In this document: positions 36,353 through 44,916 of the stretch, in pieces
Layout of the letters: the number at the start of each line of letters is the position of its first letter
How positions within the stretch are numbered: position 1 is the first letter of the stretch
Assembly: GCA_023418315.1 (NCBI GenBank)
Contig: JAEZZY010000067.1
Location: 1-64,000, forward strand
Reading direction: 5' to 3'
Source: Bacteroidota bacterium
GTDB lineage: Bacteria; Bacteroidota; Bacteroidia; Chitinophagales; Chitinophagaceae
DNA length: 64,000 nt
Made by a program: the position numbers and the translations under genes
The notes under the pieces: generated by a model
Seen by the model: only the letters and a program-made list of their open reading frames with translations
Told to the model about the DNA's origin: nothing
The model's database searches: none

Positions 36353-37462
36353 TTATTCAAGTATCAGTTTGAAGTAGCTTTTCCACTCTAAGGTTTTAAA
36401 AAGTGCATCGCCTAAAAGATGGAAATTTTGTTGGTCCGTAACGCGTGGATATACTTTTTTCAGAAAAGAATAGCGCATGGACTCTGCCTGCAACTGGCGA
36501 CAAAGTAAAAATGCCTGCCTTGTGGTAAAGCAGTTTTCTTCCGCTTTTTTCATCAGGTAGCCGATCCGCTTGTCATCATTTCCTTTTCCTTTGGAGGCAA
36601 GGAAGATATCGTCAAATTTACGGTCGGACATAGGCGCGGGGCAATCGCTGTTGATAATAGCCGGGGCATTTTCCGTAAGCGCAGGAACGGGTTCGTTCAT
36701 TTCCTGTTCGGTATTGTGCATGCCGGTTTCTTCTACGCTCCGTTCATCGGCTATGTTTACCGATTCGGGTTCCGGTAGCTCCGTGTCGTTTTCGGAGGAT
36801 TGCGGTTGCTCGATCCTCACTTCTTTTTGCGGCAGGGCTTCTTCGCTATAAACGGGCTGCTCCGGTACAATCACTTCCTGCGGCAGGTCTTGTTCGGGAA
36901 TGTTGGATAGCGGCTTGCGTTCGTTGTTCAGTACAATATCTTCTATGAATTGCGGTTCTTGGTTTCCACCAGCTTGTTCGGTGGAAGGTTGCTTTTTTGT
37001 ATTTTTTGAGGAGGAAGCCGTAGAAACGGGTGGGGTTTCAGTGTATTTTGCAGGATGCTCCGTTATAGGAAGCACTTGCCGTGTAGGGTTTATTTCGGGC
37101 AAATGATCTTCGCCTTCGGCACCAGGCAGGAGGTAAAAATGTTGTTGAATATCAAACAAGGCAAAGCCGTCCGTATTTTTTACCAGCAGAAAACCGCGAT
37201 AGCCGTCGGCAGGCACCTGTATGTTGAACGTCTGAGCCGGATAAGCATTTTGCTGAAAAAGAATCTGCAAACGGATAGCACCGGGAGCCAGTTGCGGGAT
37301 GATGCAATAATTCTTGCTGTACCGTGGTAGCATATCCTCTTCCAGTTTCACATAAAAAGGAATCTGTTTATCTCCTTGTATATATACATAGGAAAACCGT
37401 TCTGCATAAGCGGCGGATGAGCATAAGACGAAAAGCGAAACTAATAGGTTTGTTATACGCAT
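36353..37462 (-). CDS. Secreted DUF4476-like protein
   Basis: A signal peptide (MRITNLLVSLFVLCSSAAYA) is followed by a beta-rich domain to about residue 110, a long low-complexity Glu/Pro/Ser linker (about 125-275), and a C-terminal helical domain matching DUF4476: DRKFDDIFLASKGKGNDDKR, CFTTRQAFLLCRQLQAES and VTDQQNFHLLGDALF. DUF4476 is frequent in secreted Bacteroidota proteins but has no known function. The linker suggests a surface or periplasmic spacer. It starts two bases after the biotin-carrier gene. Confidence 0.8.
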   Translation of the reverse strand: MRITNLLVSLFVLCSSAAYAERFSYVYIQGDKQIPFYVKLEEDMLPRYSKNYCIIPQLAPGAIRLQILFQQNAYPAQTFNIQVPADGYRGFLLVKNTDGFALFDIQQHFYLLPGAEGEDHLPEINPTRQVLPITEHPAKYTETPPVSTASSSKNTKKQPSTEQAGGNQEPQFIEDIVLNNERKPLSNIPEQDLPQEVIVPEQPVYSEEALPQKEVRIEQPQSSENDTELPEPESVNIADERSVEETGMHNTEQEMNEPVPALTENAPAIINSDCPAPMSDRKFDDIFLASKGKGNDDKRIGYLMKKAEENCFTTRQAFLLCRQLQAESMRYSFLKKVYPRVTDQQNFHLLGDALFKTLEWKSYFKLILE

Positions 37463-37464
37463 AG

Positions 37465-37965
37465 TTATTCAAGTTCGATCAGAATGGCGCCTTTTTCTAC
37501 GGCGGTTCGTTCGTTTATTTTTATAGTCTTCACGGTAGCCGGTGCGGAGGCTTTCAGGATGTTTTCCATCTTCATGGCTTCCAGGATCAGTAGCCCGTCG
37601 CCTTTGTTGATTTGCTGCCCCGGCGTTACCAATATCTTTAACACCATACCCGGCATAGGCGCTTTCACAGGTTCTGCTTTTTGCATGGCTTTCAGATCCA
37701 TTCCCATGCTGCTCAGCAATAAATCAATAGGCTCTTGCAGCGCTACGGAATAGCTGTTTCCGTCTATGTTCAGCTTCATTTCTTTGCTCTTTGCATCTAT
37801 ACTTTCTACAAATGCGGTGTAGGATTTATTGTTGTATAAAATGCTGAACAAGCCGTTGGGCAACTGCTGTATATCCCATTTTACAGGGCTGTTATTCATC
37901 TGCCATTCCTCATTCTTTTGCTCTATATGGTAGGTGTTTTTTGCGTTTACGGTTGCCTCAAGCAT
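37465..37965 (-). CDS. Biotin carboxyl carrier protein
   Basis: The C-terminal 70 residues are a biotinyl domain with the acceptor lysine in EAMKMEN (Lys132), preceded by APMPGMVLKILVTPGQQI. The N-terminal 80 residues are the beta-rich region seen in acyl-CoA carboxylase carriers. It would pass carboxybiotin between a biotin carboxylase and a carboxyltransferase, probably of the acetyl-CoA or propionyl-CoA type. Neither of those partners is in the window; instead it heads an operon with two envelope proteins, which is unusual. A TACTTTTG promoter element lies 26 bases upstream. Confidence 0.9.
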   Translation of the reverse strand: MLEATVNAKNTYHIEQKNEEWQMNNSPVKWDIQQLPNGLFSILYNNKSYTAFVESIDAKSKEMKLNIDGNSYSVALQEPIDLLLSSMGMDLKAMQKAEPVKAPMPGMVLKILVTPGQQINKGDGLLILEAMKMENILKASAPATVKTIKINERTAVEKGAILIELE

Positions 37966-37991
37966 TATCGGTTGTCGGTTTAAGATGGAAA

Positions 37992-37999
37992 CAAAAGTA
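37992..37999 (-). promoter_or_regulatory. -7 element TACTTTTG for the biotin-carrier operon
   Basis: The minus strand reads TACTTTTG, a TAnnTTTG match 26 bases before the ATG. Confidence 0.5.
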
Positions 38000-38151
38000 A
38001 TAAATCCCCCGTTTTAACCTTTAAAATTAGCCTACATTAGCAACCTTTATAAAATAAGGAAACGAATCAGGCAAAATGGAGTCCTGTATAGGGTAGGAGA
38101 AAGCTCCCCATTGCCCTATACATCGCTCTTTATCCATAAACAGTTTTAAAA

Positions 38152-40746
38152 ATGAAAAAGGAGACCGGCTTTGTAGCTGTACTGCTTTTGCTCCTTGCTT
38201 GCGGAAGCAGTAAAAAAACAACCAAAGAAACAAAAGACTTGCGGGAAATAGTGGTTATGGCTTCTTCCGGCGACTACCGCGCTACGGAACCGCAACATTG
38301 GGATATACTGCATACGGACATCATCTTGTCGCCGTTTCAACAAAGAAATGATAGTTTTTTGAAAGAAGCCAAAGGAGAAGTCCTTATCCGGTTACATCCT
38401 TATTTCTATGCCTCCGATTCGCTGGCGCTGGATGCCAAAAGCATGGATATAGACAGCGTTTCCCTATGCAAACCTGCCGGGGCAACATTGCATTATGAGT
38501 ATGAAGAGGATAAACTGATGATCCGTTTCGACCGCAAATTTCATCGGCAGGATACCCTAACGCTTTATATTCGATACACGGCAATGCCTTATGCCGAAGC
38601 GCCCGGCGGCAGCGCCGCCATCTCCGAAGACAGAGGGCTCTACTACATTAACAACAACTACGAAGTGCCGGGCAAGCCAAAACAGATATGGACACAAGGC
38701 GAAACCCAGGCCAACTCCCACTGGTTTCCCACCTTCGACCGCCCCAACGAAAAATTCAGTTTTTCGCTGCACCTTACCGTGCCCGACAGCTTTACTACGC
38801 TCAGCAACGGCAGGCTTACGGAAAGCATAAAAAAAGGCTATGACCGCACCGATATTTGGGTAATGGAGCAGCCCGTGCAAGCGTATGTGGTAATGTTTGC
38901 CATAGGAAAATTTGCTATCGTAGAGGAAGAAGCATGGAAAGGGAAACACATTAATTACTATGTGGAACCGGAATACGCACCTTATGCCAAGCGAATGTTT
39001 CAAAACACAAGGGAAATGATAACGTTTTTTTCGGGAATTACCGGTGTGGATTATCCCTGGGGAAAATACAGCCAGATAGTTGTGCGCGACTACGTAAGCG
39101 GCGCGATGGAAAATACCGGCGCTTCTTTATTTGGTGAATTTATGAATCAAAATGCACGCGAACATGCAGACAAAAACTATGAAGATATTGTTTCCCACGA
39201 ATTGTTTCATCAATGGTTTGGCGACTATGTTACTGCCGAATCATGGAGCCACCTTACGCTGAATGAATCCTTTGCCACCTATGGCGAACAGCTTTGGCGG
39301 AAACACAAATACGGCCAGCTCTCCATGGATGAACTGGCGGCAAATGACCTTAATACCTATCTGGCACAAGCTGCTCATGATGATCCTGCTTTGGTGCGTT
39401 TTCACTACCACGCCAGGGAAGATATGTTTGACCGGGTGTCCTATCAAAAAGGAGCAGCCGTCCTGCGCTATTTACATGGCTTAACCGGCGACAGCGCTTT
39501 CTATAAAGCCATGAATGACTACCTTACCCACCATGCCTATGGCAATGCCGAAACCAGCGATTGGCGGAAAGCTGTGGAGAAAGCCACCGGCATAGACTGG
39601 AACTGGTTTTTCCATCAATGGTATGACCGTAGCGGGCATCCGGCACTAAGGGTGGATTATCGCTATGATGATGCAAAACAAGAGTTGCAAGTAAACGTGG
39701 TGCAAACCCAAGCCGACAGCAGCTATGCCTATAAACTGCCGCTGAAAGCTGTATTGGTTTATGGAAATGAAAAAATAACAACAGACTGGGATATTCAAAA
39801 ACGAAAGCAAACATTTACCTATCCCTATAAAAACGGAATAAAACCCTTATTCATTCCCGATACCGAGCATTGGATCGTAGGCGTGATAAAAGAAGACAAA
39901 ACGATGGCGCAATGGCTGCAACAACTAAAAGCTTCAGACGGAGATTACCTATCCCAGCGAAGAAGCGTAGCGGCTGCTTATTACGAACAAAAAGACACGC
40001 TGTCCCAGACTGTTTTTTTGCAAGCGCTGAAAAATCCTTCTTCCGAAATGAGAAGTTATGCCCTATCACTGCTTGCCGATATACCCGATAAATACGGATG
40101 GCACAATAAGTTTAAAAACGAGGTGGAAATGATTTTAGTGAATGAAGGAAACAATGCAGTGCGTGCCGCAGCGTTGCAAGTAGCCGGAGAGTGGAAGATG
40201 AACCCTTTGAAAACAGAAATTGCAAATGCACTGAATGATAGTTCTTATAAGGTAGCCGGCGCCGCTCTGGAAGCGCTGAGCCGCCTCGACAGCGCCATGG
40301 CTTATACATGGGCAAAACAACTGGTGGCAACAAACCCCAAAGCCGAACTGCAGGATGCTATATGGCTGCAATTAGCCAAAGCCGGAAAACCGGAGGATAT
40401 GTCTTTGCTGCGGCAAATGGCAACAGGGGTATATGGACGGAGAAAAATCAGCTTGGCTCATACGATTTTCCTATACAGCCTGCGCACCCGCCAAGACAGC
40501 GATTTTGAAAACGGATTGGCATGGATTACGGAAATGGCAAAGGAGGAAAGTATTCGCAGCTATCGCTATGCTATAGGCTCGCTGGTATTTGGTGCATACA
40601 ACCATTATAAAGGACTTTCTGAAAACAAGAAAAAAGAAGACCTTTCGCAGGCGCAGAACAGGTTGCCCGTAGCGGAAAAATACAAACAGAAGATTTTATC
40701 GGATGAAAATGACAGCGGTAATTTATGGAAATATGAACGATTGTAA
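38152..40746 (+). CDS. M1 family aminopeptidase lipoprotein
   Basis: A lipobox ends the signal peptide (VAVLLLLLACGSS, Cys17), so the enzyme is probably anchored in the envelope. The N-terminal domain is followed by the exopeptidase motif SGAMENTGA and the zinc site HELFH (His349, Glu350, His353) with Glu372 eighteen residues further on. The catalytic domain ends near residue 500 (WNWFFHQWYDRSGHPALRV). The last 260 residues are HEAT-like helical repeats (VRAAALQVAGEWKM, VAGAALEALSRLDS). It removes N-terminal residues from peptides, likely for periplasmic peptide use, which fits the tandem POT transporters in the same region. Confidence 0.92.
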   Translation: MKKETGFVAVLLLLLACGSSKKTTKETKDLREIVVMASSGDYRATEPQHWDILHTDIILSPFQQRNDSFLKEAKGEVLIRLHPYFYASDSLALDAKSMDIDSVSLCKPAGATLHYEYEEDKLMIRFDRKFHRQDTLTLYIRYTAMPYAEAPGGSAAISEDRGLYYINNNYEVPGKPKQIWTQGETQANSHWFPTFDRPNEKFSFSLHLTVPDSFTTLSNGRLTESIKKGYDRTDIWVMEQPVQAYVVMFAIGKFAIVEEEAWKGKHINYYVEPEYAPYAKRMFQNTREMITFFSGITGVDYPWGKYSQIVVRDYVSGAMENTGASLFGEFMNQNAREHADKNYEDIVSHELFHQWFGDYVTAESWSHLTLNESFATYGEQLWRKHKYGQLSMDELAANDLNTYLAQAAHDDPALVRFHYHAREDMFDRVSYQKGAAVLRYLHGLTGDSAFYKAMNDYLTHHAYGNAETSDWRKAVEKATGIDWNWFFHQWYDRSGHPALRVDYRYDDAKQELQVNVVQTQADSSYAYKLPLKAVLVYGNEKITTDWDIQKRKQTFTYPYKNGIKPLFIPDTEHWIVGVIKEDKTMAQWLQQLKASDGDYLSQRRSVAAAYYEQKDTLSQTVFLQALKNPSSEMRSYALSLLADIPDKYGWHNKFKNEVEMILVNEGNNAVRAAALQVAGEWKMNPLKTEIANALNDSSYKVAGAALEALSRLDSAMAYTWAKQLVATNPKAELQDAIWLQLAKAGKPEDMSLLRQMATGVYGRRKISLAHTIFLYSLRTRQDSDFENGLAWITEMAKEESIRSYRYAIGSLVFGAYNHYKGLSENKKKEDLSQAQNRLPVAEKYKQKILSDENDSGNLWKYERL

Positions 40747-40768
40747 GAAAAACTGTCATTTATAGGCT

Positions 40769-41197
40769 TCATTTTCCAAGATATTCCAGCAAACAATTAT
40801 CCTCCGCTTTGCGCATAGCTGCTTGGTCTTTGGGAGTTTTATCCCTGTAGCCGCAGAGGTGCAACACTCCGTGAAAAATAACCCTATGCAGTTCCCGCAA
40901 ATAAGGAGCTTCAAACCGGCCGGCGTTTTCCCGCACCCGTTCTATACTGATGTAGATTTCTCCCACCAGTTCATCGCTTGTTTCGCTAAGATCGAAGGTA
41001 ATGATATCGGTATAGGTGTCATGATCCAGAAAATCCTGATTGATGCCCAGCAGATAACCATCATCGCAAAAGATATAGCTCAACGAAATCTTTTTTATAG
41101 GAAGATGCCGGTAGATCAGTTCTTTCAGATACTGTGAGAGCTTTCTTTTTTGGGTAAGTAAAGAGGGAATATTGTGCTCGTAATAACGGATAGCCAT
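40769..41197 (-). CDS. ybeY: Endoribonuclease YbeY (rRNA maturation)
   Basis: YbeY is a zinc endonuclease for 16S rRNA 3' processing and ribosome quality control. The metal motif is HGVLHLCGYRD (His109, His113, with Asp119 in the third place, as usual in this phylum). TDIITFDL is the conserved central strand. ATG 41197 gives 142 residues, the normal length; the longer upstream frame overlaps the divergent feoA gene and has no YbeY-like content. Confidence 0.92.
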   Translation of the reverse strand: MAIRYYEHNIPSLLTQKRKLSQYLKELIYRHLPIKKISLSYIFCDDGYLLGINQDFLDHDTYTDIITFDLSETSDELVGEIYISIERVRENAGRFEAPYLRELHRVIFHGVLHLCGYRDKTPKDQAAMRKAEDNCLLEYLGK

Positions 41198-41236
41198 GGA
41201 GGTTAATTCTTTTCTAAGGTCGTAAATTTTCTTGCT

Positions 41237-41244
41237 TATTTTTG
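41237..41244 (+). promoter_or_regulatory. -7 element TATTTTTG for feoA
   Basis: A TAnnTTTG match 7 bases before the feoA ATG, which would give a leaderless or very short-leader mRNA. Confidence 0.4.
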
Positions 41245-41251
41245 CATCCGC

Positions 41252-41500
41252 ATGAATACAGATAAACTGCCCGCTATTCAGCTTTCGCAATTGCCCAAAG
41301 GTAAAAAAGCCATTATACATGAGCACAAACAAAATGAGCTGCAACTGATGCTGATGGAAATGGGCTGCATCCCCGGAGAATCGGTATGGGTAGAGATGAT
41401 TGCTCCGCTGGGAGATCCGCTGGCGATAAAAATTGCAGGGTATTACCTCAGCATCCGCAAAGCCGATGCAGATAAAATCATGGTGCATTTTGCTTCTTGA
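41252..41500 (+). CDS. FeoA-domain protein
   Basis: The 82-residue protein is a single SH3-like FeoA domain: QLSQLPKGKKAIIHEHK, then LMLMEMGCIPGESVWVEM and a final PLAIKIAGYYLSIRK. FeoA helps the FeoB ferrous iron transporter. No feoB is next to it, so its partner must be elsewhere or it acts on its own. A lipoprotein gene follows after 40 bases in the same direction. Confidence 0.85.
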   Translation: MNTDKLPAIQLSQLPKGKKAIIHEHKQNELQLMLMEMGCIPGESVWVEMIAPLGDPLAIKIAGYYLSIRKADADKIMVHFAS

Positions 41501-41540
41501 TAAATATTTTTTTAACCTCAATAAAAGAATACATATACGC

Positions 41541-42428
41541 ATGAATCGTTTTTTACTCCTTGTTTTCAGTTGCTTTATTCTTCTTTCTTCCTGTACCAAA
41601 GAAGAGGGCATTACCCCGCAATATTCCGTACAAACCCATGACTCCATTGAGAGAAGATACCTGAACGTGCCCTATGGAACGGATGCACGGCATGTAATGG
41701 ATTTGTACCTGCCTGCAAAAAGAAACAGCGCTACGCCGTTTGTGCTGCTCCTTCATGGGGGCGGATGGTATGAAGGCGACAAAGAGTATTTTAAACTGAT
41801 ACAAGACTCGTTGATGGGAAGAGGTATCGCCAGCGCCTCTATGAATTATCGCTATGTTTCTCCCTCCATACATTACAAAGAGTTGATGGCAGATGTGGAT
41901 GCGGCGTTGCATTATTGTATCAGCAAACATGATTCGTTGAATATCCGGGAAACGGGCTTTGCCATAGGCGGCGTAAGTGCCGGTGCGCATCTTGCTATGC
42001 TTTACGGTTATAATTATGATAAAGAAGCAAGGACCGGCTGCATCCTGTCTTTTTGCGGACCTTCCGATTTTACGGACATCTCCTATCTGGATACCATGCA
42101 GGCACATTCCGATTTGAGAGAATCCGTACAACAGCTTGCCGGTGCGCCCTATATAAAAGGACAACCCCTTGATCCTGCTTATGAAGCCATCAGCCCGCTG
42201 TATTTTGTGAAAAACAAACCCTTGCTGATGGTATATGGCGATAAGGACGAGCTGGTGCTGTATCATTCTCAGCCCCTGCCTTTAGATGCCAAGCTGAGTT
42301 CCCTAAACTATACACATAAATTTATTACCCTTCCCGGACAAGGACATGACCTGGGTTTTGACAATCCGCTCATAGCCTATAAAATACTTAACGAAGCCAC
42401 CGATTGGATCAAGAATTACAGCAATTAG
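41541..42428 (+). CDS. Alpha/beta hydrolase (esterase-type) lipoprotein
   Basis: A lipobox (LLLVFSCFILLSSC, Cys18) marks envelope anchoring. The oxyanion motif HGGGW is at residues 72-76, the nucleophile elbow GVSAG places Ser146, and the other triad members are Asp236 (YGDKDELV) and His269 (GQGHDL). This is the BD-FAE/carboxylesterase type of layout, which acts on acyl or feruloyl esters. The substrate is unknown. ATG 41541 is the only start that produces the signal peptide; it ends 19 bases before nadD. Confidence 0.88.
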   Translation: MNRFLLLVFSCFILLSSCTKEEGITPQYSVQTHDSIERRYLNVPYGTDARHVMDLYLPAKRNSATPFVLLLHGGGWYEGDKEYFKLIQDSLMGRGIASASMNYRYVSPSIHYKELMADVDAALHYCISKHDSLNIRETGFAIGGVSAGAHLAMLYGYNYDKEARTGCILSFCGPSDFTDISYLDTMQAHSDLRESVQQLAGAPYIKGQPLDPAYEAISPLYFVKNKPLLMVYGDKDELVLYHSQPLPLDAKLSSLNYTHKFITLPGQGHDLGFDNPLIAYKILNEATDWIKNYSN

Positions 42429-42447
42429 CCCTTTACGAAATCCTTTT

Positions 42448-43017
42448 ATGCACATAGGTCTTTATTTCGGAAGTTTTAACCCCATTCATAGTGGTCATCT
42501 CATCATTGCCAACCATGTGGTGGAGCATAGCGATGTGGACAAAATATGGTTTGTGGTATCGCCGCACAACCCGCTTAAAGAAGCGCACAGCCTTCTCAAT
42601 GAATACGACAGGCTGCATCTTGTGGAGCTTGCTATCAAAGACGATAACCGTTTTCGCGCCAGCAATGTGGAATTTCATTTGCCTAAACCCTCGTTTACGA
42701 TTGATACACTCACCTATCTGAAGGAACGTTTTCCCTTAGAAACCTTTACCGTCATCTTGGGTTCGGATAGTTTTCAGAACAATCACCGCTGGAAAAACTT
42801 TGAGCAGCTTGTTTCCAATCACTCGTTTATCGTTTATAATCGCCCGGGCTTTGAGGTGAAGGATACCCATAACGCCCGCCTCCAAGTGATGAAAGCGCCT
42901 TTACTGGAAATATCTTCTACTTATATAAGACAGCAGATAAAAGAAAAGCGATCCATCCGGTACCTCACTCCCAATGCCGTGGCAGAGTACATTCTCGAAA
43001 ACAATTATTACCGTTAA
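42448..43017 (+). CDS. nadD: Nicotinate-nucleotide adenylyltransferase
   Basis: NadD joins ATP with nicotinate mononucleotide in NAD synthesis. The nucleotidyltransferase motif GSFNPIHSGHL at residues 8-18 carries the catalytic histidines, and the second signature SSTYIRQQI binds the ATP phosphates. PHNPLKEAHSLL in between fits the substrate loop. Length (189) is normal. Confidence 0.95.
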   Translation: MHIGLYFGSFNPIHSGHLIIANHVVEHSDVDKIWFVVSPHNPLKEAHSLLNEYDRLHLVELAIKDDNRFRASNVEFHLPKPSFTIDTLTYLKERFPLETFTVILGSDSFQNNHRWKNFEQLVSNHSFIVYNRPGFEVKDTHNARLQVMKAPLLEISSTYIRQQIKEKRSIRYLTPNAVAEYILENNYYR

Positions 43018-43055
43018 AAAACTCTAAACTTAACTGGCACGATGTTTTTAATTTT

Positions 43056-43063
43056 TACCTTTG
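43056..43063 (+). promoter_or_regulatory. -7 element TACCTTTG before the YtxH gene
   Basis: A full TAnnTTTG match 29 bases before the ATG. It probably drives the four-gene run that follows. Confidence 0.6.
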
Positions 43064-43092
43064 ATTAAATCATCTAAAAAAAAAGTTTCATT

Positions 43093-43290
43093 ATGGCAAA
43101 CACAGGAAAAACAGTCGCTACATTATTGATTGGCGCTGCAGTAGGCGCAGCGGTAGGTTATGTACTCGCCACCGATAAAGATGCCCGCACCGAAAATCTG
43201 GAACGCATCAAAGATCGTTTTGCTGATTTGAAGAAAAAACTCAGCAAAAAAATACCTCAAGATTTAGAAGAAGAAATCTACAACGCATAG
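43093..43290 (+). CDS. YtxH-domain small membrane protein
   Basis: The 65 residues start with a Gly/Ala-rich membrane helix (LLIGAAVGAAVGYVLATD) followed by a charged helical tail (LERIKDRFADLKKKLSKKI), the usual YtxH pattern. The family is associated with stress responses but has no known reaction. It is the first of four genes in a row. Confidence 0.85.
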   Translation: MANTGKTVATLLIGAAVGAAVGYVLATDKDARTENLERIKDRFADLKKKLSKKIPQDLEEEIYNA

Positions 43291-43301
43291 TCTCACGACC
43301 T

Positions 43302-43670
43302 ATGATGAACTTTGTAGAAAAATGGAAGAATAAAATAACTCAGCATGTGGAAACCCGTGTGGATCTGTTTAAGCTCGACTTGATAGAACGCACCTCCGGC
43401 ATCCTGAGTTATTTTGTTTTTATTATTACTTGCCTGCTTCTTGCCCTATGTATCTTACTTTTTTTAGGGGTGGGAATGGGCGAATATTTTTCCAACCTTA
43501 CCGACTCGCGCACCTACGGTTTTTTTATTACCGCCGGTATTTATACCTTCTTTTTTGTGCTGCTGGCACTTAGTCGCAAGTTTATAGTACGCATATTCAG
43601 CGGCATGTTTATCAATGCAATGACGCATGATGATGAGGAGGAGGAACAGGAGGAAGAAAAAGAAAAATAA
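43302..43670 (+). CDS. Phage-holin-like (Holin_X type) membrane protein
   Basis: An amphipathic N-terminal part (FVEKWKNKITQHVETRVDLF) is followed by two membrane segments (LSYFVFIITCLLLALCILLF and a second at about 70-90) and an acidic tail rich in Asp and Glu. This is the layout of the small two-helix proteins annotated as phage-holin family next to ytxH genes in Bacteroidota, not a true lysis protein. A second ATG three bases downstream is equally possible. It starts 11 bases after the YtxH gene. Confidence 0.8.
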   Translation: MMNFVEKWKNKITQHVETRVDLFKLDLIERTSGILSYFVFIITCLLLALCILLFLGVGMGEYFSNLTDSRTYGFFITAGIYTFFFVLLALSRKFIVRIFSGMFINAMTHDDEEEEQEEEKEK

Positions 43671-43699
43671 AACGTAAAACCAAAGCCTGCTTGTTTGAT

Positions 43700-44131
43700 A
43701 TGAAAATATACGACAAAAAACTTTCGAGCTTACAAGACCTTCGCAAAGAAAGGCTAAGGCTAAAGAACAGGCTGAAAGACCCTGCGGATAAAACCGGTAA
43801 GGAAGAGGATAAAGAAAATTTTATAACCGGGTTACTTTCCGGCATTACTTCCGGCTCGGTGTTGACCACCGCTCTCAATGCGGCTCCTACGCTTATTGAT
43901 TTAATCAAGCATCGTTCAGCAGCGCAAAAAATCAAAGGACAAAAAGCATCCGCCCCATCAAAAAAAAATAAGAATGTTATAGCCGCTGTACTTACGGATG
44001 TGGCAGCAAGTTATATAAAATGGAAGCTGCTGGAGCTTTCCTATAAAGGATTAAAAAAAGCCTTGAAATCCGAAAAGATGCAATCTTTCAAACACAAAAC
44101 GGCTGCTAAAATTCAAAAGACATTTAAGTAA
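43700..44131 (+). CDS. Conserved hypothetical protein of the YtxH-holin cluster
   Basis: A Lys-rich 143-residue protein with a coiled-coil-like N-terminus (LSSLQDLRKERLRLKNRLKD), a central Gly/Ser/Ala hydrophobic stretch (FITGLLSGITSGSVLTTALN) and a Lys-rich helical C-terminus. The hydrophobic stretch is compatible with membrane association alongside its two neighbours. No family is recognised. ATG 43700 is used because the frame's TTG at 43691 is weaker. Confidence 0.6.
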   Translation: MKIYDKKLSSLQDLRKERLRLKNRLKDPADKTGKEEDKENFITGLLSGITSGSVLTTALNAAPTLIDLIKHRSAAQKIKGQKASAPSKKNKNVIAAVLTDVAASYIKWKLLELSYKGLKKALKSEKMQSFKHKTAAKIQKTFK

Positions 44132-44138
44132 TAATCCC

Positions 44139-44837
44139 GTGTCTGCATCTGCGAATTTGGCCGATAAAATCATACAATTCAACCGGCATCTTCGTTATAC
44201 AGGTAAGCTTCCGGATGGCTTTCAGGTGATGAATCCCTATTTGGATAACCCCGAAATCCTGACGGTGATGCAGCAGTTTTACCGTAAATACTATAACGAT
44301 ACCCGCCCGCGTAAATTCCTTATAGGCATCAATCCCAGCCGGCATGGCGCTGGCGTAACCGGCGTGCCGTTTACCGATACCAAACGGCTTCAATCCGTAT
44401 GCGGCATCGAAATGAAATCGGCGCATACGCACGAGCTTTCTTCTGTTTTTATGTATGAAATGATAGCTGCCTATGGAGGTGCGAAAAAATTTTACGGGGA
44501 TGTCTATATCAATTCTCCTTTCCCGCTCGCTATCATCCGGCAGCGGAAAGACGGAAAATGGCTGAATGCAAATTACTATGATGACAGGGCGCTTTTTGAA
44601 AAGCTGAAAGATTTTATGATTGCTTCGCTCAAAAAGCATATCCGCATAGGGCTGGATACAGCCAAAGTTTTTGTATTGGGAAAAAAGAATGCGCAGTTTA
44701 TCCGCAAGCTGAATGAAGAAGCCGGGCTTTTTGACCAAATCATAGTTTTGGAACATCCGCGTTTTATTCAACAATATAAATCCAAAGAGCAGCAGGCTTA
44801 TATAGAGAAATATATTTTGGCATTAAGGGGAAGCTGA
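44139..44837 (+). CDS. SMUG2-type uracil-DNA glycosylase family protein
   Basis: The 232-residue protein has the DUF4918/SMUG2 pattern: KFLIGINPSRHGAGVTGVPF in place of the UDG water-activating and uracil-pocket loop (GINPSRHG with an Asn), then DVYINSPFPLAIIRQR, FVLGKKNAQFIRKLNEEAG and VLEHPRFIQQY, with the leucine/His loop near the end (LEHPRF). It would remove deaminated bases in repair. A GTG start seven bases after the preceding stop is likely. It is the last gene of the YtxH cluster, before a bidirectional terminator. Confidence 0.82.
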   Translation: MSASANLADKIIQFNRHLRYTGKLPDGFQVMNPYLDNPEILTVMQQFYRKYYNDTRPRKFLIGINPSRHGAGVTGVPFTDTKRLQSVCGIEMKSAHTHELSSVFMYEMIAAYGGAKKFYGDVYINSPFPLAIIRQRKDGKWLNANYYDDRALFEKLKDFMIASLKKHIRIGLDTAKVFVLGKKNAQFIRKLNEEAGLFDQIIVLEHPRFIQQYKSKEQQAYIEKYILALRGS

Positions 44838-44860
44838 GTTGCTGCTTGCCTACAAAAAAT

Positions 44861-44892
44861 AAAAAAGCTGACTCTATCCGAATCAGCTTTTA
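44861..44892. terminator. Bidirectional terminator between the SMUG2 and rpoD genes
   Basis: AAAAGCTGA (44863-44871) pairs with TCAGCTTTT (44883-44891). A-rich and T-rich flanks let it work on both strands. Confidence 0.75.
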
Positions 44893-44916
44893 AAAATCAA
44901 AAATTACAAACAAAAT

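Noticed and set aside
41198..41647. 150-codon N-terminal extension of ybeY
   Set aside because: It overlaps the divergent feoA gene and contains nothing YbeY-like; the remaining 142 residues are the normal full length.
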